From contig JALBUN010000011.1 of the NCBI GenBank assembly GCA_025174535.1, positions 124,001-188,000 of the forward strand: 64,000 nucleotides of DNA, written 5' to 3'. Below are positions 21,016 to 31,510 of this stretch, piece after piece (position 1 is the stretch's first letter; each line of letters starts with the position of its first letter). The stretch comes from Cantharellus purpuraceus (taxonomy: Eukaryota > Basidiomycota > Agaricomycetes > Cantharellales > Hydnaceae). The position numbers and the translations under genes are program-made. The notes under the pieces are model-generated. The model saw nothing but the letters and a program-made list of their open reading frames with translations, searched no databases and was not told the DNA's origin.

Positions 21016-21723
21016 GGCATTTCAATAAATCAACACCACAGTCTATTAACTCACCTCTTTGAGATGAGATTAATATCCCTTGACTGTTGATTCTATCATG
21101 GATAAGACATGTACCATGAATACACTTGTTCAGAAGGAAGTGTTCAAGTGCATATCTTTTTACGTTGAAGGGATTATTGTTGGCTTTAATCCACTCAACC
21201 CGCAGTCCTAAGGCACTAGGTTACTTTCCCCTTTGAAGCACCTGAACCCTTGAATGCCTGTCAATCTTGACTTTACATTGCATCAGCAGTAAAGCATGAA
21301 CTACATGTGGCCAGCATAAAAATCTCTATTGCTTCACTTCCTGTGGCAACATTGATTGTGTTTGTTTACTGGAGTATAATTTCTTAATGGGTTCTCCATT
21401 AAAATAGTTTCCAGCTTATTGCTAGCCTTGAAAGGTCATACATCCTCAGGCTAAGCTTAGATTGTGATTAACACCACAGTTTAGGTTGAAGTTCATGGTT
21501 CCAAAACATGGATGGTGCTTCTGGACAAGTCTCCATACCATTCTATCAGCCAAAGGTAGCAAGACTGCAGTGCAGCTTGCATGTGCTTGGCCCAGAGCAA
21601 GTAGTTCTGGCCATTGAGCTTTGGAAATTTGAAGGGCTGAACCCTCATATGGCATATAAGTAGGTGATGAAGGTTTTTACTATGAAGTGACTCACCCTCA
21701 ATATGGATGTCAGGGTGAGTCAT
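21010..21723 (-). pseudogene. Copia-like gag fragment
   Basis: A minus-strand frame begins with HLLICHMRVQPFKFPKLNGQ and continues NYLLWAKHMQAALQSCYLW. This is the typical start of a basidiomycete Copia gag (F-x-x-L-x-G-x-N-Y-x-x-W). After about 90 codons the frame is lost, but sequence similarity to 591-1609 (inverted) goes on to 21,010. No zinc knuckle or protease is visible. Confidence 0.65.
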
Positions 21724-22271
21724 ATTCTCTTGACCCCCCTATCAGCACAGCCTGTCAGGGTGCATCTCCCCTATTTCATTGCCCCTATCATTGCCCCTAT
21801 CACTTCCCCTATCCTTCCCCCCTATTATTCCCCTCTCTTGGTTCTCCTATCCATCTCCATCATTTAGTATAAAGACTCACCTTGGTGCAGTGTGATCCCC
21901 TCAGCTTGATCTCTGAGGATATCTGCTGTACCAGGTAAGTCCCATGTATTTATCAGAAACAGCTGTATAGACTGAGGATATCTGCTGTACCAGCTGGCAT
22001 TATCTCTTATCGGCTCTCATCTATTGAGTATCTTGTTGTTGTGGCCTCATCATCAGCATCGCCCTCACAGTGGATGCATATGGATCTGCAGTTTGGCAGG
22101 ATACAAAAATTTCTTTCCAGCACCTGCTGGAGTTCACACCTTTATCCATGAACTCCAGGTATGCATATTGTTATAGTCTGTATATCTCTAATCTAATATT
22201 AACACCTTTATCTGTGAACTCCAGCTGTAGACTCAAGGTCCAGCTCACCACCTGAACCTACTAGTTGTTAG
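21707..22271 (+). mobile_element. Putative Copia LTR (LTR-D)
   Basis: The segment has a TATAAA at 21868-21873 and is followed by ggttatgggccc. After it, from about 22,293, comes the same gag leader (cttcatcatctacttatatgccatatgagggttca) that stands inverted at 21,640-21,690. So LTR-like sequence lies between two divergent gag starts. The candidate start is TGTCAGGGTGAG; the end near tagttgtta is degenerate. The borders are uncertain. Confidence 0.45.
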
Positions 22272-22540
22272 GTTATGGGCCCTGCAGTAAAAACCTTCAT
22301 CATCTACTTATATGCCATATGAGGGTTCAACCTGTAATTACCAAAGCTTTAGCTTTGGTTTCATATATGAGGCCATTTCTTTTCATATGCAGCCATTTTT
22401 TTTTGGCAGTTTGTGAAATGTGCTTTGCTCCCGAGATCATGTGCTTCAGGGTGCAAACAATGTACATAGTTGCCCAATTACCAAACCTTTAGCTTTGGTT
22501 TTGTATTATTGGGTTCACTATCCTGACTAACCCTCAGATC
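22272..22540 (+). mobile_element. Leader and truncated gag start of a Copia-like element
   Basis: It contains the leader described for LTR-D and the codons for MRVQP, after which similarity to the gag at 21.6 kb stops. Two copies of a taccaaa-ctttagctttggttt motif occur (about 22,338 and 22,482). Nothing else is recognisable. Confidence 0.4.
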
Positions 22541-23021
22541 CTTACAGGAGGCATTGAGGGAGAAATCAACCAATGCAGCAGGCCAAGGACATGTTTGCTC
22601 TGGCTGTCATGAAAGGTGAGACAGCTCTTAGACTTGCTCAAGGTTTCCAATTCATATTATGACCTGCATTGTGGGACCAACCCTCATTCCCAGGAGGGTC
22701 ATAATCTTTTTTGTCAATCAAGGTCTTTTGCAGTAGATGAGGAAATTCAGCCAAAACCCATTAGTGCTTCTGAAATGCTTCAGACACCTTTCCTGCCTGT
22801 ATTTAAGCATGGAATTAACAAGGTTGAGAGTTTTATGTATGTTGGATTGCATCAGCAGCAAGGCTGTTTGATTACAAATGCCTTGTTTTGCCAAAGCTTG
22901 GGGATGGATACACAGAGTCTCCACATTATTCAAGTCTCCTGCCTAGAGAAGCTAGGTTGGAATAGGTGTGTCCTTAGCCTATGTTTTCTCTTTGGTGCCT
23001 GCTTCCATCATTGTCTATTAC

Positions 23022-24056
23022 ATGGGTGTTACGCACTAGGTCTGATTGGGGGTCAGAGATTGGGTCAGAGTCGGGGTGGGAATTGGGGTGCATTGTGGAG
23101 GTCAGAATGGACTTTGGCTTCAGCTTATGTGCTGCACCCTCACTACTACCAGTGTCCAAGATTTCAGAGATGGAGTACGACTGTTACACACTAGGTCTGA
23201 TTTGGGGTCGGAGATTGGATCAGAGTCGGAGTACGTCGTGGGGGTCGGAACGGACTTGGCTTCAGCTTATGTGCTGCACCCTCACTAATACCGGTGTCTG
23301 AGATTTCGGAGATGGAGTACGACTTAGAGAGTTAGGATCGGACTTAGGAGCTAGGCGTGATTCAATATTCAAACTGGGGAATGAAGTCCCCAGTCGGGCA
23401 ACTTAAATACATATTTGAAATCTAATAATAATTACTCTGGTGATGGGTCTCCGAGGCCGACAGCCTTATGTGAGTATGTCCGAGTCCGACGGGGATGGAT
23501 GTCCGGGTTCCTATGGTGATGCTGATGCATCAATCGGAACCGGAGACAGATGGGCGGAATTGGCGGTGACAATCAGACAGGTAAATGGAGACGTAGCGGT
23601 TTCCAAATGGAGTATAGATTTCATATGCGCGGGGATCTGAGGGGATCGGACGGGGATCTGGGCGTTAATGAATATAGTCATAACAACGACTTAGATAGTT
23701 AGGATCAGACTTAGGAGCTAGGCGTGATTCAATATTCAAACTGGGGAATGAAGTCCCCAGTCGGGCAACTTAAATACATATTTGAAATCTAATAATAATT
23801 ACTCCAGTGATGGGTCTCCGAGGCTGACGGCCTTATGTGAGTATGTCCGAGTCCGATGGGGATGGATGTCTGGGTTCCTATGGTGATGCTGATGCATCAA
23901 TTGGAACCGGAGATGGATGGGTGAGATCGGCGGTGACAATCAGACAAATATTGGAGACGTGATGGTTTCTATAAGGAGTATAGATTTCATGTGCATGGGG
24001 ATCTGAGTGGATCAGATGGGGATCTGGGTGTTAATGAATATAGTCATAACAATGGG
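23022..24056 (-). mobile_element. Outer solo LTR-A, target duplication ATGGG, split by a second LTR-A
   Basis: The outer LTR begins TGTTACGCACTAGG at 23027 and ends TAGTCATAACA at 24051, with ATGGG at 23022-23026 and 24052-24056. A second LTR sits inside it at 23182-23685. Without the insert it is about 516 bp. It is more decayed than the inner copy; for example, the antisense 66-codon frame found in other copies has a stop here. Confidence 0.93.
23177..23690 (-). mobile_element. Inner solo LTR-A, target duplication ACGAC
   Basis: A minus-oriented LTR-A (23182-23685, 504 bp) begins TGTTACACACTAGG and ends CATAACA. It is bracketed by ACGAC at 23177-23181 and 23686-23690. It is inserted in an older copy of the same LTR, which gives a clear relative age. 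Confidence 0.94.
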
Positions 24057-24640
24057 CCATCTTGTTGCTGAAGCAGCCACAAGGGTGGGTGTGTAAACTT
24101 CACCTTTCATGAACAATGTTGTTCAATTCAGTTCTTGCAGATAAATAAGACATTGAGGATGCTTGGAGGATGACAGGGGAACCCCATATTTGAGCTACAT
24201 CCCCTTTGAACCTCAATAGTTTGCAAACCACATATGTGCTATATGGGGACTAGGAATTTGAGCAAAGAAACAAGGCAACAGGCCAAGCTATTAGCAGAGG
24301 CCATAGGCAGGTATATGACTCTGAGACAACTTCACAGTAGGCTTGTCCTTCATGTCAGATTTGATGTCAGCTATCACATAGGTTTGAATATGGACAGCAT
24401 TGTGATGGCTGTCTGACAGTCACTTGGTTTCATCACATGGATCAAGCCCAGGTTTCAGGCCAATGGAGGATCAAATGCAGAGGATTTGGCTCTCCAGAAT
24501 ATTCAGGTCAGTGTAAATGGGTGCACATCACTAGGGCTTTTGAGCAGTCCTGATTAAGGATAGTTCTTGCATACATGTTTGCCTGAAGATGTACTTGTGT
24601 AATTAGCATGCCTAAGAATTTGTGTAATCATGTCAGATTA

Positions 24641-25046
24641 TGAGTTTGCAACAGAATGCTCAAAGCTTTGGTGACCGCCGCGGCAGTCGGTCATCCCCCC
24701 TTCATGTTTGGTCAGAGGTAGTATTGTACTCCGTCTCCGGTCGAGACCGGCTCCTTACACTAAGCCTCGTTAATCAGCCCCGTTGCATGCGCTCTAATTC
24801 GCAAGCTCATTCGGCGCTACAACATACAATATCTTTAGATCTACCACGCTTAATAGGTGCCAAGTTCGGTGTATGCCGAGCTGTCGTTCCCACGGCGTGG
24901 AGGGTTTTGAGCGGTAGGTTTAAAGCCAAGTTTTGTGCATTCAATCCGGCTCAGTAGCTATCATTACCCTACACCAGCAATCAAGACTCCAGGACCCTAA
25001 CTCTTACTGAGCCTGTAGCTCGACTTCCCTTGCTATCGCTTACCCT
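24641..25046. other. Start of unique sequence; promoter region of the APH-like gene
   Basis: Repeat families stop here and CpG dinucleotides become frequent again. No gene is seen. The stretch should contain the promoter of the gene starting at 25047, but no TATA box stands out. Confidence 0.4.
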
Positions 25047-26444
25047 ATGAATGAATCGATATCAAGCGAAGAACTATGGAATGCCACCAATGTCGATATG
25101 GCAGCATTGCAAGTCATTGTCTCTTCTCATTTCCATGCCGAATCTCGGAATTACATCCGTCTGGATGGCGGCGCATATGCACGTGCCTTCCTCTTCTCCC
25201 TAGACAATAATATGCAAGTCGTCGCACGTGTGGTCCTACCAGTTCGCGAATCGTTGAAAACAGAAGCCGAGGTGGTGACGATGGAGCTTGTGCGAGGTAG
25301 GATCACTGCTGTGGTCTGCGTTGTTGCTTATTCTTTTCATATAGCTCGCAGCAGCATTCCTGTTCCACAGGTCTACTTGTATTGCAACACACCACATAAT
25401 CCTGTGCGAGCCGAGTGGATACTAATGCAATACATGCCAGGCATCCGTCTAGGTGATTGTCTCGAAAACATGACCGACGCACAGAAGCTTCGTACTGGCA
25501 TGGACCTGGCTGAAATAATGTTTTCTTTGTTCCAAATTACGTCACCACAGTGTGGGAGCCTTCTTCGTCATGGTCATCAAGATGATCATGGTATTCAGTA
25601 TCGCACTCTTAGGTATCCTATCCACAGCCCTGCAGTTACACTAGGTCATAATAGCTCAAACCCACCTGCTGCTGCTCCCATAGGGAATTTCCGCATTGGT
25701 CCCATAAACGATATCACCTTTCTTGACTACCCTCGACAACTTTCTCCTGAGTTATGTGGTCCATTAGACACCGAACGCGAATGGATGGAGGCTTTTGCTT
25801 TCTTGGGGAAGCCTCCAACCCGGAGAGGGAGCAAACCGGAACTTTGGGCTTTCGAAAAGGCGCTTGAAATCTACGACATTGTAGTACGGCTCTACCAAAA
25901 TTCTTCTTACTCCACCTTCAAAGAGAGTGGGATATTTCATCTCGCTCATGGTGACTTGAGTAATTATAACATATTGATCGACCCAGACACTGGGGCTATC
26001 ACTGGCCTCATTGATTGGGAGATGGCTGGCTTTCGTCCAGCGTGGCTAGCTGCCGTTGGTGGCGGCTGGTTCAACGATGACTCGGAGCGTTTCTTTATGT
26101 CAGATCATCAAAGTGCTCATGGTAATCATGAAGACGAGACACCCGCTGATGCGTTAACCCGAGCTCGGTTCCGGTTGCGATTGGCCGCGTTGGACGAGAC
26201 ACTGTTCCGTCATTATCTCCAAGGATTAGAGCTCAGAGCATTCTTCTATGCTTGCTGCAACGAGTGTACTGGGAATACAGAAATATGGCTAGAAAAGTAC
26301 CACGACAATGAATGGTCGGTTCAGCAGAGGGGTCCATTTCCTTTTGTTTTTATGGCATGGATACGCGAGAAGCTTGACTTGGAGAAGAGGTTCGTGGTGC
26401 AAACACTCCAATTTGCAGTAGGAGGTACTAAATATGACTTTTAG
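25047..26444 (+). CDS. APH-family phosphotransferase-like protein (protein kinase-like fold)
   Basis: The predicted protein is about 450-465 residues. It has an N-terminal lobe (LDGGAYARAFLFSL, then VVARVVLP with likely ATP-contacting residues), a hinge-like segment WILMQYMPG, the catalytic loop HGDLSNYNILID and the metal-binding LIDWEMAGFRPAW. These are the Brenner-type motifs of aminoglycoside phosphotransferase/choline kinase-like proteins, a large family in Agaricomycetes whose substrates are mostly unknown. A 48-nt segment at 25297-25344 has GT...AG ends and a length divisible by three. Removing it gives a better join, ELVRARSSIPVPQVY, so it is probably an intron. The gene sits directly at the edge of the transposon block. 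It should not be read as an antibiotic-resistance gene. Confidence 0.85.
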   Translation: MNESISSEELWNATNVDMAALQVIVSSHFHAESRNYIRLDGGAYARAFLFSLDNNMQVVARVVLPVRESLKTEAEVVTMELVRGRITAVVCVVAYSFHIARSSIPVPQVYLYCNTPHNPVRAEWILMQYMPGIRLGDCLENMTDAQKLRTGMDLAEIMFSLFQITSPQCGSLLRHGHQDDHGIQYRTLRYPIHSPAVTLGHNSSNPPAAAPIGNFRIGPINDITFLDYPRQLSPELCGPLDTEREWMEAFAFLGKPPTRRGSKPELWAFEKALEIYDIVVRLYQNSSYSTFKESGIFHLAHGDLSNYNILIDPDTGAITGLIDWEMAGFRPAWLAAVGGGWFNDDSERFFMSDHQSAHGNHEDETPADALTRARFRLRLAALDETLFRHYLQGLELRAFFYACCNECTGNTEIWLEKYHDNEWSVQQRGPFPFVFMAWIREKLDLEKRFVVQTLQFAVGGTKYDF

Positions 26445-27070
26445 TTTGGCTGTCGCATCGACAACTGCGGGTGCCTCAGTCAAGCCGCCTCCTCCTGACT
26501 AAGAAATATCTAATGATATACCCTATTGCTCGGATGGCCGCTATCTCCGTGGCAGTGGTGAGAAGTGGTATCGCATTGAGGGTGTGGTTAGCATTGAAGT
26601 TGTGATAGGCACGAGAATGTAGACACTGAAGACGAAGGAATTGTCAGTTTCCTTATCCCATGCTTCAATATGCTGCTTAAGTTGTGACGGAGGCTCAAGA
26701 TCAAATAAATCCCTCCCAGGCTGCAAAGCCTTCTCAAGAGTCACATCTGGCAGATTATCGCAACCACGTTGTATTCTCAAGCAGCTAAGCGAGTTACAAC
26801 ATGAATTACAAAAGTTAGAATATCTTCGTTGACTTCCGCTGTAAGAGAGCATAGCGACCTAACAAAAGGCAAAAGTAATGAAGAGTACAGGGCATAGAGG
26901 AAAAGGAAGGGGAGAGCTGAATGGGGAAGTATCTATATTGTGAGAGGGAGATAGCGAGGATGTTGCGACAATGACATGAAAATTGCATCGCGATCAAAAT
27001 CGTCCCCAACCCGACGTGTATTTTTATTTTTTTTCCTGTGAACTTGGGTCAGCGCGGGGAAGTGTCACAT
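26445..27070. other. Intergenic, nothing recognised
   Basis: Short open frames only, with no domain. The region holds the 3' end of the APH-like gene and the 3' side of the small ORF on the other strand. Confidence 0.4.
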
Positions 27071-27274
27071 TCACACAAGCGGACGTACAGTGTTGCGACA
27101 TTTCTCAAGTTTGCCGTTTCTTAAAACGACCATTTCGCAATGTTTCCCTTGGAAGACCTTTGACGAGGGATGGGAGATATCACTGCCTTCGCAGCTCCAA
27201 TAATGGGCGGTGCACTGTGTTTTGGATTCTTTGCAGCCCAAGTAGGAGCAATGATGTGTGGCTGACTTGGCCAT
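27071..27274 (-). CDS. Small Cys-rich ORF, 67 residues, unrecognised
   Basis: The ORF starts at ATG 27274 (MAKSATHHC) and has six cysteines, in CSYLGC, QCTAHYWSC, KHC and EKC. It has no signal peptide, so it is not an obvious secreted effector. A 26-nt segment with GT...AG ends in the middle is too short for an intron. It may be a small zinc-binding protein, an exon of a larger gene or a chance ORF. The only support is its cysteine pattern and position. Confidence 0.25.
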   Translation of the reverse strand: MAKSATHHCSYLGCKESKTQCTAHYWSCEGSDISHPSSKVFQGKHCEMVVLRNGKLEKCRNTVRPLV

Positions 27275-29941
27275 AGTAGTAGAGTGTAAGGGAAGAGATG
27301 AACTGGTGGGGGGTTGGTAGACTCGTATTCTGGAGCGGCAGTTGTGTAGTGACGGAAAGTGAGGTGAACATGAGGGTTTTAAGGAGAGCATTTGCCTTCC
27401 CACAGCTGTCAGCACGATGTAACCACCGCGTCTTCGCTACCTAAGGTCCCAGCTCTCCTCGGACATAGTAGGATTGAATGGCCTCGCGAGACCAGTGAGC
27501 TGACAACTTCTCCGCAACCGCGACCCCAAACATAGATGGATGATGCACAGGGGGGTTCAGAATCCGTAAGGCTGGACTCGCGTACCCAATATGGCGGTAG
27601 GAAGCAGGAATGATATGCAAGTATTTATTCCTCACCTTCTGATGAACCCTTGTCAAGCAAGCCCACGATACCAAACCTCTGGATTGATGAGCCATAATCA
27701 CGTTTGGCACTATTGCAAGTGTTCTCCCCTCCCTAGCGTTAATATTAGAAGCTTAGCAAGGTCGCGTTAGATCCAAAGAATGCATTACAACAGTTTGAAG
27801 CACGCTCCAAGACAACATGCTGCGTTTCCGGAGGAAAGCCGTGGAACGACAGAAATGGGCCAGACAGCGGTAAGATGCACGGCGATGTGACAAGAACTGT
27901 TTAAAGAGAAAGGAGAAGGAGAAAGGAAAAAAATAGACTTGACACATGTTTAAGTGCAAGTGATTGAACCTGAGGTAGAATGCGGCAAAAACACTTGAAA
28001 GCAAGCGGCAAAGCAAAAGAAGCTTTGCTGTTTATGTAACTGGTGGTTAGAGCCGTATTTCGTCCTTCTTATCCAGAAAATAATCACCATGCTGCCAGGA
28101 CATTCAGTTCGAGCTCGGCGCTCATCTATGTTACGTCAGCATACGGTCTCAGCTTAAAAGTGGGTACCCATTCATGCACATGATTAATCCACCCCCCAAG
28201 TGCGTGGGCTATTCTTTTGTGTTTCAATCGACCCAGTGCTTCAACTGCTATGACCCTGCAAGAAGAGGTCAGTGCTGAGCACTACCGTCTTATTTAGTTC
28301 GAAGTCACGGCAATGTCCATTATGGCCGAATGCAATGTGCACAAAGGAATACTGGGTCAAAGAAGTACCCCGATTGATAATCCAGTCTCTTGATTCAATG
28401 TGTTTGTAAAGGTTGAGAGGCGACGCGATACCATCACGGTATGCGACGTCCGGAGAACGCGACAATCACACTCTCCTCAACACATAGCCTCACCGCATTT
28501 GCCTCAGCCTCTGTAGTTGGCTCTCCCCCAAAATCCGAGTCGAGTCTGTTCACCTATCATATATTATCACTTCGTCTCTTTCCAACCTCGCGTTTCTGCC
28601 TCTTCCCTTCTTCACCCCTCGCGCTCAAAGTCACAAAACTTCCGACCGCTCGTCTATATTGTACACCCGCCTTTCCATCTATCTGAGGACGGCCTGGAGT
28701 TCTTTTTCTGGTCGCGCGAGAGCGGTGGCGACGCAGTAGATCCTTGCTAGCCCCTCACGTGCGACCGACAGAGAAAGGAAATATTGTATCACGCTTCTGG
28801 TCCCGCGAGTGGTAAATCCAGGTCTTGCCACCGCCCTGACATGCTGTCAGCCGCCGTCTCTGTGTTTGTTGTCCACTGGAAGCACCCCCTATACTTGTGT
28901 GACCCTTGCTGGCCCGAGATGTGTGCGGTACAGATTCCAAGACCGACCCTAGCAGCCTTGTCGTCGGCTGCGGACAGTCACGGCTAGCTTATAGACGCAA
29001 CGAGCCGTACTATTAATTAGTGTGGAAGAAACGTTGTTCTATTTACGAACGCCCTTGGGACTGTTTCCGCCACCCCGTCGTATTACTTGGACAGGTTACA
29101 TTCCAACATTGCACGTGCGTTCCCTGCTTACATGCTAATTGGGCCCTAGCTTTGTAAATTACAAGTAAGGTCGAAGAAGTCGGACGTACGTAACGACCTG
29201 TGTTAGTTCATTTCAGGCCAAACCTCACCGGAACGAGGTCTTGGAAATACATCTAGATATCTACTGCTTCCATTTCACTATCCACATACTCTGGCACTGC
29301 GTCAAAACCTCTTTGGCTGCAATAGTAGGCAATGACCAATGCCAACTAGACATTCGCGTGAAGGCAGCATCTTGGGGAATTTCACGTAGTAAACTAGATG
29401 TTCGCGCCAAACCGGCCCGTTATCCCTGTGTATTTTGTAAATCATTTATCCCCTCGACACCAGATCCAAAGTCCTCGAGGCCGCGTGCGCATGTGCATCC
29501 GACTCGGCTGCTGGCAATGTGGACAGCAGCACTTGGTGCAGAGTGGCGAGTCTTGGATGCATGTAGTGTGGTCTAATTGGACAGTCGTCGCCGTAAGACA
29601 TGCATATCATCAACAGATGAGCAGTGGTGAATGTTACGGATGCCATCACGTGACATGATGACTGTTGTGCAGCTTGACGAGGAGGTAATTGAGGTCATAA
29701 GACTATCACGGATTTCTGGAAATGGTATGGGAGCGGTTTGGCAAACCCGAACGTTGGTTGGATTGAGCACACGACATGGAAGCTTGGAGCACTCTGATTG
29801 GCTGCTTGGAGCGCACGTTCCGCATGAACCTGCCTGACGGAGGCACACGACCCCCATTGCATTGCCCCTAACCAATATGTAAAAACCATCTAAAATCAAC
29901 TTTGTTTACTACACTTTCACCTCTTTTCCAGTACGCTCACT
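27275..29941. other. Long intergenic region upstream of the bHLH gene
   Basis: About 2.7 kb without a gene I can support. Frames at 27,441-27,710 (minus) and 28,441-28,750 (plus) show no domains. The region contains three CACGTG boxes and pyrimidine-rich tracts near 28,560-28,630. It ends in a probable 5' leader (ccaatatgtaaaaacc... to 29,941). Confidence 0.4.
29646..29653. promoter_or_regulatory. Palindromic E-box TCACGTGA upstream of the bHLH gene
   Basis: CACGTG at 29647-29652 lies about 290 bp before the bHLH start codon and is embedded in the 8-bp palindrome TCACGTGA. Further CACGTG boxes lie at 28756-28761 and 29112-29117. Class-B bHLH factors bind this hexamer, so autoregulation is possible. 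Confidence 0.5.
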
Positions 29942-31510
29942 ATGCCTGCAGCAACAGCAACAGATGCCCCTGACTTTGCTCATGCCCAGTACCAGCTGGG
30001 CATGGTCAATCCACCTCGCAGAGTAAAGCGGCTTCGCGAGATTGCACTGAGAGACCCATCGTCCTCAACCGCTAACATCATTCCGTCTATTTCGTCGTCG
30101 TCGTCGTCTCCTCCGCAGGCTGCTAGTCCCCCAGCATCGACCGCTGCGCCGCGCCGCAGGGGCCGCAAGCCCGCTGGCCCCATGTCCAAGAGCGCTAGAG
30201 AGCAACTGCGCAAGACCAACCATTCCGTCATAGAGAAGCGTCGTAGAGAGAAGATCAATGAGGCACTTGCGGCGCTGCGCGAGTTGGTGCCCCATGACCA
30301 ACAACAGGAAGGCGAGCGGAAGGAGGATAAAGAGTTCAAACTCGAGGTATTGGTGAGGACCGTGGAGTATTTAAGGGTCATGCTGGCCAAGGTCAAGAAT
30401 CTGGAGGGTGCCATGTGCCAGAAATGTGGCGGCGCATTGCAGGGGTCCGCAAACGCAGCAGAACCTTCGGAGGACGACCAGCCATCCAGGGCTGTAAAGA
30501 GGAAGCGAACGATGTACCATGAAGAGACCTCCGTGGAGGACCTTGATAACGAGTCTAGACACACCGACGCCGCGCTCTCTGTTCCCACGTATCCCAAATT
30601 CTCGACGGATTTACAGCCCCCTCAACGCCTCCCTTCCATCTCGTCGTGGATGGCCATGTATCCCCCTGTCAGCGGACCAAGTCCTCTCGCCAACTCCCAC
30701 GCATACCAGCTCCCCTCTCCGCCGCACACAGCACCCTTCGCACCCACTACCACCACATCTAGCGGGTTCCCTCCAAGACTCGTCCTCCCCTCGCCCATCG
30801 CCCCCAGTTCCCCCTCAGCCCCCATCCGATACAGGGGCCCAAACTCGAGTCATCAAGGAAGTAGCCCCTTACCAGAGCGCACTTCTTCGTCGGCATCTTT
30901 CGACTCCTTTACTACCCGCGACCGAGACGTCCCCGAGTTACCACTCGACACTCCCCTCAGATCCCCTGCCATCGACCATAGGCACATGCTCGTCGACCCC
31001 TCCCCACCCACATCCATGACGGTATCCAAATCCACACCCGCCACCGCACTGCCTCCCATCTCATCATTCCACACACCCAGCGAGACCTCCAGCGACGCCG
31101 ACGCGCATTGCAGGAGCCCAGTGTCGCCGTGGTCACGAGATGACCAGACCGCCGCGTCGCTATTGTTGCACATATCGTCGCGGCCGCGACATTCGCGAGC
31201 GGGCTCCTCTGGGTCTTGGTCTGAGCCCGGGTCTGAGCGTGGGCCGGTGTCTGGGAGTGCGAGTGCGAGTGCGAGCGAGTCGATTTCTGGGGGAGCAGCG
31301 CACCGGCAGATACCCAACTCACCACGGCCGCTACCGCCCCTGGTGCAGGAGCATCACTTGAAGACGGGTGCGGGTGCGAGAATGGGAGGAAGACCTGGCG
31401 CGCGCCGCGGTGGTGGGGCTTTGGAGGCGCACACTCCTAGTTCTGTCCTGGGAATGGGGGAAGGCTCAGGAGGGGTAGGGGGGGATGCCTCGACTAGGTC
31501 TAACATGTGA
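29942..31510 (+). CDS. Basic helix-loop-helix transcription factor (class B)
   Basis: This is a 522-residue intronless ORF starting at ATG 29942. After a Ser-rich N-terminus and a basic patch (APRRRGRKPAG) comes the bHLH domain at about residues 88-150: basic region NHSVIEKRRREKIN, helix 1 EALAALRELVP, an acidic loop, and helix 2 LVRTVEYLRVMLAKV. The His-Glu-Arg triad of the basic region (H, E at +4, R at +8) is that of factors binding CACGTG. A CxxC pair (MCQKCGG) follows helix 2. The rest is low-complexity Pro/Ser-rich sequence, probably disordered activation or regulatory regions. There is no SREBP-type Tyr in the basic region and no membrane segment. The specific orthologue is not clear. 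Confidence 0.9.
   Translation: MPAATATDAPDFAHAQYQLGMVNPPRRVKRLREIALRDPSSSTANIIPSISSSSSSPPQAASPPASTAAPRRRGRKPAGPMSKSAREQLRKTNHSVIEKRRREKINEALAALRELVPHDQQQEGERKEDKEFKLEVLVRTVEYLRVMLAKVKNLEGAMCQKCGGALQGSANAAEPSEDDQPSRAVKRKRTMYHEETSVEDLDNESRHTDAALSVPTYPKFSTDLQPPQRLPSISSWMAMYPPVSGPSPLANSHAYQLPSPPHTAPFAPTTTTSSGFPPRLVLPSPIAPSSPSAPIRYRGPNSSHQGSSPLPERTSSSASFDSFTTRDRDVPELPLDTPLRSPAIDHRHMLVDPSPPTSMTVSKSTPATALPPISSFHTPSETSSDADAHCRSPVSPWSRDDQTAASLLLHISSRPRHSRAGSSGSWSEPGSERGPVSGSASASASESISGGAAHRQIPNSPRPLPPLVQEHHLKTGAGARMGGRPGARRGGGALEAHTPSSVLGMGEGSGGVGGDASTRSNM

Larger units (their letters stand above)
22541..24640 (+). pseudogene. Unrecognised coding relic interrupted by nested LTRs
   Basis: From about 22,573 a plus-strand frame (MQQAKDMFALAVMKG) can be spliced over a short GT-AG gap into an open stretch up to 23,020, including EEIQPKPISASEMLQ and GLHQQQGCLITNALFCQ. 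A nested pair of LTR-A copies then interrupts it. After 24,056 only short frames remain, the best being 24,234-24,416. I recognise no domain. It could be an old transposon protein or a host gene killed by the insertions. Retroelement sequence on the left and a unique gene on the right fit either view. Confidence 0.3.

Noticed and set aside
25047..26444. Antibiotic-resistance (aminoglycoside phosphotransferase) gene
   Set aside because: Family fold is shared, but fungal members are not resistance genes; only the APH-like fold is supported.
29980..30597. Minus-strand open frame opposite the bHLH domain
   Set aside because: Shadow of a clear coding region on the plus strand with a known domain.
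30853..31325. Minus-strand frames opposite the bHLH C-terminus
   Set aside because: Low-complexity shadow of the Ser/Pro-rich coding strand.
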